A stretch of DNA of 64,000 nt from Byssochlamys sp. IMV 00236 (lineage: Eukaryota; Ascomycota; Eurotiomycetes; Eurotiales; Thermoascaceae). The stretch covers positions 678,217 through 742,216 of the forward strand of contig MSJH02000792.1 in assembly GCA_001931875.2 (NCBI GenBank). Direction: 5' to 3'. Every line of letters begins with the position of its first letter. The stretch's first letter is position 1. This document shows, one piece after another, positions 54,566 to 64,000 of the stretch. Both the position numbers and the translations under genes were made by a program. The notes below the pieces were generated by a model. The model saw only the letters and a program-made list of their open reading frames with translations. It did no database searches and was not told the DNA's origin.

Positions 54566-55410
54566 TCCTCTGCGCTGGTGGAATTCACCTCGGAAATGAT
54601 AATATCTGGGCAAAAATACCGGACGCGAGAATAGTAAGTTCTGGGACTTATCATAGCAACCTGCTAGAGAACGGCTATAGCAGGTAGTAGTATGCAGAGG
54701 TGGATGGGCCGGGATAGATGAGAGAGCAAGAGCCTTAAGAGGCACTCTTGCCGTCCTGAGGCAGGAAATTTTGGGCGATATTCAAACAAATCTGAAAAGA
54801 AGTTATACAGAATTTGAGCATTTAGTCAATATTAGAAACAGCCAGTGAGAGGCCTTCTGAATGGTTGTTGTCGTACGAGCGGATAGGTTAGTCCAACTAA
54901 CCGATCATCTCACGTGATGAGGCTTGTATGGACTTCTGGAGTACTCAGTCCCGCCTGTATATAACAAGCGCTAAAACGGCTAATGTAGATGGGAAAGTTG
55001 ACCAAGCTATTAAGTTTTCAAAGATATGCTATGTCGAGGGTGAGAAACGTATACCCATTGCTATCTCCACAATCCCCAATGAGTTTGCTACTATTATCTG
55101 AATTTGGCATCAAGGTAACAGTCAAAGATTTCAAGACGCACCAAGGTATGTATATACAACGCCATGATATATAGATGATGATAGGCTTGAAAACGCAAGA
55201 CAAGAGTCATACAATCATTCCTTTGGATCAAGAACACCGTAATACAAATGCAAATATCGGACAAGGTCGCCTGATTCTAATACCGGTGAGAAATCCCGAC
55301 TGCCGATCGCCATGCTCTTTATTCGAGAATGCTGAAATATGTACAATGGAAATGTATCCACAAGACAATGTCTGTTGAACGATAGACTTAGATGTCTGCC
55401 ATATCGTTTT
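54566..55410. other. intergenic, amidase promoter / sac3 3' region
   Basis: 845 bases. A TCACGTGA palindrome at 54910-54917 lies about 350 bases before the amidase ATG and is a Cbf1-type site. An unremarkable plus-strand frame at 54989-55174 is not called. Confidence 0.45.
54910..54917. promoter_or_regulatory. TCACGTGA E-box upstream of nta1
   Basis: An eight-base palindrome with the CACGTG core, in an upstream position relative to the amidase gene. A bHLH factor such as the Cbf1-like one at 49.7-50.6 kb could bind it. This is inference. Confidence 0.35.
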
Positions 55411-58400
55411 CTAGTTTTCCTTTTTCCTCTTCCCTTGGACCTTTTTGTCAGATTTGAAGTCTAAGGGCTTGAAAGCTAGGCCTTTTCCACCAGTGATCCT
55501 GATCCTTTGCTCCGTGCGAGACATAGTTCGACCAAGGCCAAGTGGGGTGTCCGGTGCAAGGGCAACCTCGTAGCCGTTGACGTAGGATTGCAGAGGCGAG
55601 TGACCGCGAGATGCACTTCTTGATGAAGAAAGACTCCGTGAGAAGCTTTGTGAAACACGAAACGGGTCAGGGCCAGGTTCAAAACTCTCAAGAAGACTCG
55701 GCCCGTTCTTTAAAGATTCCGCAGCTATGCGAGCTGCAGATAAAAGAAGTTCATCCTCATCGACATGCGAACTGACAGGACCTCTGGGTGCCGGCTTGGG
55801 CTCAGGTTTCCGTTCAGTCATTGACCGTACTTGCTCCAGTATTGGCAACGTCGGCAAGGGCGCAATGGAAGCGAGAGCCAACGATGGCTTTTTAGGAGGT
55901 CGCGGGCGCTCTTTTTCAGCCTGCACAGCCTTCTCTGCTTTAGATATCCCAATAGAGTTTTCTAGTTCCTGTTCCTGCTCTTGCTCTTCAAAGGCTCTTT
56001 TCCGACTAGAAGAGAACTCCTGCCGTCGTTTATTAGCCGTTTCATTCAAAGCTTGTACCCAAGCAAGGCGCCGACGCTCCTTTTCCTCAAGATCTAGTAG
56101 GGATAAATCAGCAATGATGAATTAAGTATAAGCCATACATCCAAAAAAAGATTATGCTTACAGGCTTGATCATGTTCGATAGCTGGTTCATCGCTAGTCG
56201 GCGGTGCGAGGATTTCCGTAGATAGTGGAGGTTCGGTTGCAACGGCCGAAGTCGATTGAGGCTTCGCGTCCCACTCAGCTGCAGGTTCCGTGGCCGTACT
56301 ATCATCGCGTCGCTGATCACGTTCTCCAAAAAGAGGAACTGGAGCCTTGTCATGGGCAACTTCATCCACAGCTGCCTTTTCTGCTGTGGTCTGCGTCGGC
56401 TCCACGGGCGACTCGCTCGTCGGCGGTGTGGTCTCTGGTGCCGACGTGGGGAAGATCGGTTTGAAAGGAGCGGTTGCTGAGATATCTCCGGTGGATTTCG
56501 AGAACACTGTAGAGACTTGACCTGAGGGTGCTGATGGGAAAGAGAACAGGTTAGGACCAGAAGATGGACCTAAGATGCGTTAGGAATACGGCAAGCAGAC
56601 GAGTAGGTGAGGGAGAAACCGTACTTGCTCGGTCGAACAAAGAGCCATGCGAAACAGAGGTTTGAGGTCCTTTGGGCGGGCCCTGCGTTTGGGAGAACAG
56701 GCTCGGTTGTTTCTCAGGCCCGGGAGCTGCAAACGCAGGCTTTGGGGCCGAGAAATCAAGGAGGGGCTTTTTCGATGGCAAAGAGGTCACACCCGTCGCC
56801 TTGAGAGAACTCGAAGGGTCTGCTGGCTGGGGACCTGATGGTGCCTGGAATGGCGGGACACGAGACGTAGCTGAAGTAGTCGCTGAAGGAAACTGAAGGT
56901 TAGGTTTGGTAGAGAGATTATTCGCGGTGTCTGAGGATTTTGCTTGGAATGGGTTTGTCGTAACCGTGGCGTCTTTCTGCGGTACGAATAGTGAGGAGAA
57001 GTTGGATTTTGGTGGAAAGGCGGATGCCTCTTGATTGCCAGTGACAGATATAGAGCTCTGAAACGGCGACGTCGCATTAACCTGGGCAGAAAACAAATTT
57101 GACGAGGCCGAAGGAGGAGCAAAAGGGCTTGGTGCAGCAGGCATAGCCGTAGGAGCTTGAGGTTGTGAGCCACCGAATAGGGACGGAAAATCTCGCTTTC
57201 CACCAGCAGAGAATATGGAAGACGTCTCTTTTTGCGGCTCCTGAGAAGATATATTTTGCGACGGTGCTCCAAATGCATTTGCAAAGCTAGATGCTGATGC
57301 CGATGATAACGCGGCGCTGCTCTCTTCTGTAGTCGGCCCTCCTAGTTGCAACCTTGGTGGCTCCTCTTCGTTTTCATCAGCGCTGACAAAGAGCTCATTA
57401 TCTTCTTGCATCGATGTTGCGTAGCTTGGAGGCTGAGACTCCGCACGTGTTGTCAAAAGAGAGCGATCGATCATCCCATGCTTCGCAGCTTGGCTAACGT
57501 TTAAACCCAGCACAATAGCCACCAACGTCCTACCTGCCCGCTTAGATTCGACAAGTTTCTCCGAAAATGCATGCTGCGATGATGGCTGAAATTCTAATCG
57601 GAGTCAGAAAATGAAAATTTCAGAGACGGGAAGCTTAGAATAACTCCGTTGCAGGCGAGGATATCGTATACATACCCACAGAATCGACCGGACGATTGCC
57701 CCAGTTCAGGTATTCTTCTCCATCTGCATTTTCAGCAAATTCGAGATCCTGACCCTCGCAGAACTGGCGCGTTTGCTCGTCGTCGTCGAAATGTAGAGCT
57801 TTAGTTAGTTCGCCGATCGTCCATTCCTCGTTCCTATGCTGCTGAGACTGAGGTTGGCGACAATAACCCTTCCATATGGACCGGATAGCGGTCTGCCGGA
57901 TATGATTAAGATAAATCTCCGCCACGCAGGCCATAAGGTATGGTACACTCGGAGAATCCAGTAGATTGAAAAATCGAGCATAGAAGCCTTGCGCAATCGC
58001 ATTCGGTCGTTTCGCATCTAGTGTGCCCTGATACTCCCACGTATTGGTAGCTGCAGCAAACAGTTCCAAAGCAAGCTGCACTCTGGGAGACTGACGCAGC
58101 TCAGCCGGCCATCTTTGTACTCTGGCCTCCAGGTCAGGCCTCTGGTCATGGATAGAAAATATGATATAGTAGGCTCGAAATTCATCTTCATTAGGAAACT
58201 GAACACGGCCTCTATTGTCATCGTAGTAGTACATCAGGGAAAGCATCGTATTGTTCAGCTGCTCGCGTTCCTGGTGATGATCGAACGGCTCTTGATTGTC
58301 CGGGCTAGAGAGTAGATGCAGTGATGCGATGTGGAAACGGGCTATCCGCTCTAGACATGTCACTGCCATTCGCACATGATCCTCCTGCGTGAGTTGCTGT

Positions 58401-59510
58401 ACTGAAAAGTCATTCCGGATTGATCTCGTGCGGTCCCAGACAAATTTGTGGATTAAGCCAAGAGGCTCATTGCCGCCCAAGATATGTCGTATCAGGTAGT
58501 TGGTAGTTTGGAGAAGCGTCTTGGGAGTCCGGATATCAGATGGAAGCTGTTCGTCGTAGCCAGCAGCAGATCTTCGAAATCGTTTCAGCATTTTCGTCTC
58601 CATGTTCTGAAGTGAATTGGTGGCCGGATGGAGGAACTGTGCAAACGAAATGGTAAGCTGAATTCAACTTTTCATCAAATAGAACGAGTTTACCTTCTCG
58701 CTTTTATCGACCATCTTCTGAACGATTCGCTCAACTCGCTCGAACTCGGGGCACATGCTTGTGCAAGTACCCACAGGAGTTATTGCTTGGTTCAATGAGG
58801 TTGGCTGATTTGGATCGGCCATTTGTCCCTCTTTGATGGCTCTCTCCCGTTGTTTTGCCCTATCATACTTAAGCTATGTTATGTACTGGCGTTAGCAGGT
58901 AATCCCAGTATCATATTATACAGAGCACATAACTCATGAAACCCACCCTTTCATAACGCTCATGATAGCTATTCATGATTTTCGCGTCTTCCACCGGGAT
59001 AGATGTCAGTTTTCCATCTGTCTTTGACTCAGTTGCCGGGCGATGACGAGGGTCCCTGCTACGATCGATAGACGATGAACCAACCGCCCCGTCCAAATTC
59101 GAAGGAGACCCAAACGTGCCGGGCCCTTTTGCGATTCCAGCGAAAGGCGACGCGTTAAACTGAAGAGATGGCCCGCTCGGTTGGCCGAAGGACGAAGGTT
59201 TCCCCTGTCTAAGCTGCGCAAAGAAGGTGTTCCCGGAGGAAGTTCCAGAGGCAGTCTCAACTGTTCCTTGCGATGCACGACCGTCGCCCGAGCTTGCTGC
59301 TGCATTCCCTCTACCACGGCCAGATTTTGCTGCCACTGCAGCACCTCTCCCCCTGCCTCTGGTCTTCGTATCGCGCATCGCACTCGAAGCTTTTGACTGA
59401 TGGGGCCCCGATCGAACTTGCGACCCCCCACGACTTTGTCCCTGTGCACTTCCACCTCGACCCTTCTGTCCCGACAAGATCGCGGCGAACGCGTTTGCCG
59501 GCCCCCCCAT
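55411..59510 (-). CDS. sac3: mRNA export factor Sac3 (SAC3/GANP family)
   Basis: Six exons, complement(55411..56093, 56162..56569, 56625..57593, 57676..58636, 58694..58873, 58947..59510), give 1254 residues. Sac3 is the scaffold of the TREX-2 complex that links transcription to nuclear pores and mRNA export. The N-terminus is Gly/Arg/Ser-rich with RGRGRG stretches. The SAC3/GANP domain begins TPVGTCTSMCPEFERVERIV (residue about 221) and continues FLHPATNSLQ, RFRRSAAGYDEQLPSDIRTP, YLIRHI and HDQRPDLEARVQRWP. A long FG/Ser/Pro-rich region follows with SLFGG, SNLFS and SLF repeats, characteristic of nucleoporin-like domains, and the tail has SRKRAFEEQEQEQ coiled segments. The third exon contains a 45-nt in-frame stretch with splice-like ends (57489-57533) that I treat as coding. 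Confidence 0.9.
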
Positions 59511-61045
59511 TTTTGTGGTCTATCGTAGAGTCTTCGGGTAACTAGTCGCTGAGACGAAGAAAATAAAGCCGCGACACGGGGCGTGATATCGCTCAGTCGC
59601 GCTGGTTAGAAGAATCGGGCGAACGAGTTGAGATGAGTGGAAGGCTGAGTTAGGTCCTGAAAGCACTGCCCATTGGACGGCTCCATTCCAATGGGGTGAA
59701 GAGAGAAAGTCAGTAAAACGAGCATTTTATAAGATGTTTGGGTATAGAAGACGATTGTATCGGTGAATATATCAAGGGAATAGGACATGACGTCGTGCGC
59801 AGTACCTTTTCCAAAACTTGCCAGCGAAGATATGGCACACGCCAGGTTCACGGGCTATTATCAAGCCCACACTCGGCGCGAAGACCTGGAGGATACAGAC
59901 AGCGATTCCCCAGGGAACCTAGGCACAGATGGCAGGGAGAAACGATCTCCGATACGTGGACCCGGCCATTTAACTGCACGGGGAGCACCGACGGCGATCG
60001 GTCAAGAACGAGACAGACGCTCAAGTTGACTAAACGTACGAGGGCATCGCAACGCGATCTTGGAGGAAATCTGTCAGGCGTAAGATGCTGGTAAAGCGTA
60101 GAAGTCTATTGCTTTGTTGGGATCAAGGAATGAGTATCGCGCCAGAGCTCCGAGCTTGCTTCCTCCGGTCCATCAGCAAAGGGCGCATGGGCGGCGTCAA
60201 TCGCGGAACCGTAAGCGCGCCAACCGACCACTATTTCGGGTAATCAGCCGCGGGCTCAGCCTTGAACGGTCTACAATGGAGACTTGTTCTGCTCACCCGC
60301 TAGTGTAAACCCCGATAGGCTCGTTTTCGCTTCATGAAGACGATTTAGGATTTCCTTGGTAATCTATCTTGACTGAGGGCCCCAGGAACGACCAAGTTCT
60401 GAGACATTTCCCCGATTCGGACGTACGACGACTACTACTACTACCTTGAAAAGCGATGTCGGCAACAACACAGGGAACACATCTACTTATGGAATATGAG
60501 GAAATAAACCCGAATATTCTCATTGGAAATATACCACCATGATAACCTAAATGTAAAACTCGAGGAACAACTCCGGCGTGTATGAGAGGATGGCTCAACA
60601 AAAAGACAGCAATATTCCAACTAACGAAACAGCATATGATGACAGCGAAAGATACAGCAAGATAAGGAAAATTCCTTTTTCTCGAGGCCACAAAAGGTCA
60701 ACTTTCTATAGCAGAGTGTCTAGCTGTTTCATTCCACATTGTCATAAGTCACGCACGACTAGCAGGAGAACCGGAAACAGACACAGTGAGATTGTTACAG
60801 ACGCAAACACAACGAGAGGGAAATTTGGTGATATCAAAAGTGCCCCAAAACGAAGAGGTATCGTAACAGTGATATAAGAAACATATTTTCAGACAGCGAA
60901 TGTCTCACGATTTGTGGACGTCAAGATCAGCACAGAATGACAAAAGCAGTCCGCGGTCGTTCATTCATATCGGTCATGCACTTCATCTAGCTGCACTTAA
61001 AAGCATGCAGCATCGAGGGAAATGGCTGCGGCAAATGATTTGAGA
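59511..61045. other. 1.5 kb intergenic, sac3 promoter / DUF2841 3' region
   Basis: No gene is supported. A minus-strand frame at 60332-60691 begins at GTG and contains one hydrophobic stretch (YLAVSFAVIICCFVSW), but no ATG start or family was found. Short plus-strand frames at 59738-60094 and 60578-60877 lack known domains. Confidence 0.4.
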
Positions 61046-62950
61046 TCAGCCCAGGTGCGACTGGTCACCGTTAGGGGTTTGGACAACGTGTGGGTGGCTC
61101 AGGGAGCCTGTGCGAAATGCTGGTGGGTTCAAACTCATGGTCTCAAACTGAGCTCGAGCTCGAGCACCATGTAGATCCGGCAAAGAGTGACCTATATGAG
61201 ACAGATGAGGCGAGACTTCATGGGGATGGCTCGTCGGCAACATGGCAAGCGGGTATTGCATAGAGTGCTGCTGGAGGGCTTGGTTTGTAGTTGCGTTGTA
61301 ATTGACAGGGTTGAACATATTTTGCTGGAAGTTTGGTGACCATGCATCGAAATGAGTTGGCGGCTGCTGGGATGGGAGCGATGAGTTGTGTTGGCGCATC
61401 TGTTCCTCCGATGTCGTGGAGTTGAAAGATGTCTGTGCTAGGTATTCGAAGCCTGTCTGGTCGCTAGGACTAACCACCGTGGAGCTAGCTGATGTCCTGG
61501 ACACCGTCTGGGAGAATTCGTCCGCGTAACCGCTTTTAATTCGTGTTGTTGGAGAAGGGAATGTAGGAGGGTGCCTTGATTGCTCATCAAATTGAAGGGG
61601 CGCCGCGGGCATCTGAAAGAGGCGGCCTCTCTCATCCGATACATGCACAGGCTGGCTGTGTGGTGCAACGGTAATTTGGTCGACAGGACTTGTTAGAGGA
61701 CCTCGTGCTTGCTCTGCAGACGACATTGGAGTCAAGAGGCCCCCTTCGATATCTTCTCCATCTCCATTATCTATCTGCTGGTCGGGTTCGCTGACCGTAT
61801 CTGAATCTCTGTCGAGTTTGGTATTAGAGTCGCGGTTGATAACATATACAACTGCGTTGGCATCTGGTTGTATGTCAGCACGAATGATACACCTTGCCTC
61901 AAGGGAACGGAGGGGTCGATGTTTATACTCACCGACTTCTCCTCTCTCGAATCTCTCCTCCAGTTTCCTCACCCGGAAAATCTCGTCCAGGATCTCCATT
62001 CGTTCCGGTGGCTTGATTTGGCGCTTTGCATCATGCGCAACTTCTTTAAGTTTATCTGAAGTGATTCCGTACTTCCCTAGCTTGCGAAGTATATGAATAA
62101 GGAGACGAAGGCGCTCTGAGATAGGAAATAAGTATCAGAAAGCTTAACTAGAATAAGGACAACTTACGGTCTTTTTTCAAGTGATCTGGCTCCTTGTGCA
62201 CCACTCCGGACGGCCACCATTCAGGCTTCGTCTTTTCTGGATCACCTTTCTCGCCAGGTTGAGCACCTGGAGGCGGTCTACCGCCGTTGTAAGGATGTTT
62301 CACTTGCTTCCTGGGCTCGATAAATTTGATGAAAGCTTTCGCCATTTGACGGCAGTTGAGTTGCTGGAAATGCTTCAATGCCATCTCATAATACGCAGCC
62401 ACCTTTTCCGTGTCACCGATCTCAAGTGCCATTCTGTCCATAGTCGGATAAGCCGGTGCCTCTTCGACCGGGCAATCGGGAACGGTGTCAACATATCGCT
62501 CCTCCAATGTTGACCCTAACGTCGAACCTCTCCGTCTTTTAGCCTGATGCACGGCCTCCCATGAAATATTATGCATATCGGTTTCCTCCTCTTGGGGCAG
62601 TTTCGGGCTGTAATCAAACGCAAAGCTGCCATCAAGCGCAATATCGTCTTGTTTTATACTTGCTCGACGACCAGAGCTCATCTGTCCTGCAGGCCGGAAT
62701 GTTAGTCCTCGGCCCGGGTGATAGATCAGAAGGCAGACATACTCCCGAGCATAAGTCTTTGGTAATTTGCTCGCACCTTGGTACCGACCAGCTCCATGAA
62801 CCTCTCGCGATCTTCTGGGGTAAAGAAAGTCCGTGTCTTCGCCTTGATCGATGGAGACTCGTCGACGCGCAGTCTTCCCATCTCATCGATAAAAATCATG
62901 GCATAGTGTGCATAGGGAATCTGGACGTGTCCCTGGTGACTCATAGCCAT
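61046..62950 (-). CDS. DUF2841 fungal protein
   Basis: Four exons, complement(61046..61863, 61933..62115, 62168..62686, 62743..62950), give 575 residues. The start at 62950 reads [20 protein letters not shown], then [14 protein letters not shown], which looks like a conserved N-terminal block. The DUF2841 domain lies at about residues 140-245: [77 protein letters not shown]. The C-terminal 280 residues are Gln/Ser/Pro/His-rich and likely disordered, as in many regulators. No biochemical role is known. A coding-like stretch upstream in another frame suggests that the true 5' end may be missing. The third intron (61864-61932) is a multiple of three with no stop, so a longer protein would result if it were retained. 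Confidence 0.8.
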
Positions 62951-64000
62951 TGCCTGTCGGTTTCTCAGTCAGCTGCTCGGAACTCATGGGGAACGCAATC
63001 TTCGGATCATACTGGAGGAGCACCCCATCCTGGGTAATCGGATCCGGCCATGGACGGTGAAGGTCGTTTCGTGGGACCCATTGCGGGACCCGCACCCCTG
63101 GAGACCATTTGCTGTCGAGAGTGCAGTTTCGTATAGGGAAATAAGTGATATCACTGTTCTGAAGTATGGCACCCTTTCAAATGCAAAAAGGCTCCAAGAA
63201 AGAAAGGACTTTTTTTGGCGCAGGAAATGCTCAGAGGCAGAAGCTTGTTCACATGTAGAACTTTATAGAACTTTATAGGGTAGTTCGCAACCAGTTGTAC
63301 GACTTCCCCGCGACAAAATGCTCCTGTGGCGGGAAGACTGACGAGGATGCCCCTGACCTTGCAGGTTCTAGACGCGGTCACGACGGGATGATGCGGCAGC
63401 GAGAGTACAATAGGTTCCAGGAAGGGAGTAGAAGAGAAACACGGGTATATAGAGGAGCAAGTGTACGATCTCCTGGGGTTGATAGGAGGACGGATGAGAG
63501 CCAATGGAAATGAGCAGCGCTTCCGATATCCCAGTTACCAGCAAACAACTGGGGCAGAAGCGGGCAGCGTGGTATCTTGCATGAAACCAACGGAACGGAT
63601 CCTTTCGAAGCAAGAAATGAATCAGACTAAAAGGAACGAGGGTTGTCCACACAGTAGTGAGATAGATAGAGTGGGTGATAACGCCGGGATTCCCAGCGGA
63701 GAGGGCTATGCGTCCACTTTGCCGGGTCACCTAAACCTTTCTGGATCGCGTCTGGTAGCACCGCTAGTGTGGCCAATGGCAGCCAGGATCAGCTTGACGG
63801 TCCTCGAAGACAAATAGAGGTGGAGAGATGGGGAGGCTGGAGGATGAGACGGGAGGAGGGGGGGGTTCATGACCAGAAAAGTAGAAACGGAGTGGAGTGG
63901 AAATATAGTTACCAGCTGACGGTCCGAGCCTTGCCCGCTAGGGGACATACAGAGAGTGGCCGTACGGAGACGGGAGCCGTCAGGGGCACCAAAAAAAAAA
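62951..64000. other. upstream region of the DUF2841 gene and window end
   Basis: On the minus strand about 62960-63095 reads QWVPRNDLHRPWPDPITQDG and [20 protein letters not shown], in a frame one base different from the DUF2841 start, and looks coding. No ATG is seen for it. Beyond about 63180 there is no recognisable gene, only several shadow-like frames. The window ends in a run of ten A (63991-64000). Confidence 0.4.

Noticed and set aside
60332..60691. Minus-strand frame with a hydrophobic segment
   Set aside because: Starts at GTG, has no family resemblance and no supporting splice signals.
1..64000. tRNA, 5S rRNA or other RNA genes, and CRISPR arrays
   Set aside because: Scanned by eye for a tRNA-like B box, a 5S-like start and repeat-spacer arrays; none was convincing. 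A dedicated search (tRNAscan, Infernal) would be needed to be sure.
63991..64000. Terminal run of A as a poly(A) tail or retroelement end
   Set aside because: It is at the window edge with no neighbouring element; probably an ordinary homopolymer cut by the window.

Overview
The window looks like a chromosome arm segment of a filamentous ascomycete, most likely a member of the Eurotiales (Aspergillus-like). The evidence is short GT...AG introns (mostly 45-150 nt, with CTAAC/CTGAC-type branch sites), genes split into few exons on both strands, CT-rich leaders, and protein families such as 2EXR/F-box-like, bZIP-DUF3425, DUF2841, T5orf172 and DUF3716 that are typical of these fungi. I count 19 protein-coding genes with good support, one weak small-gene candidate, two gene relics and one retrotransposon fragment. 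No rRNA, tRNA or CRISPR was found.

Layout. 0.5-16.4 kb: a 2EXR-type protein (+), an orphan coiled-coil protein (+), the autophagy E2-like enzyme Atg3 (-), a cyclin-L-like cyclin (-), a second orphan coiled-coil protein (+), a T5orf172/GIY-YIG-like protein (+) and a promethin/LDO-type lipid-droplet membrane protein (+). 17-26.2 kb is a dense housekeeping block: vitamin B6 synthase PyroA/Snz (-), a FUN14-family mitochondrial membrane protein (+), origin recognition subunit Orc2 (-), the arginine-pathway ornithine acetyltransferase ArgJ (+) and the Sec61 alpha translocon channel (-). 27.4-29.8 kb: a bZIP-DUF3425 regulator and an aldo-keto reductase, both on the minus strand.

30.3-33.1 kb is a decayed accessory pocket: a frameshifted relic of a trypsin-fold (GDSG) gene, a Ty3/gypsy reverse transcriptase/RNase H fragment whose three stops are all explained by CpA-to-TpA change (RIP-like), and a broken gene with two cysteine-rich DUF3716-like modules.

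33.8-64 kb returns to conserved cellular genes: a Kap122/importin-13-type karyopherin (-), divergently transcribed from a ten-exon aminopeptidase P (+) with a probable dual start; exocyst subunit Sec8 (+); a secreted expansin-like protein (+); a 2.8 kb AT-rich stretch without a convincing gene; a Cbf1-like bHLH factor (-); the N-terminal amidase Nta1 (-); the mRNA export factor Sac3 (-); and a DUF2841 protein (-) whose 5' end is unclear.

The genes do not form one pathway. Nothing resembles a biosynthetic cluster or a new defence system; the most unusual part is the degenerate 30-33 kb pocket. All splice sites were placed by eye from reading frame, splice consensus and family conservation. Several apparent long frames begin at TTG or GTG, so I moved those starts to the first in-frame ATG.
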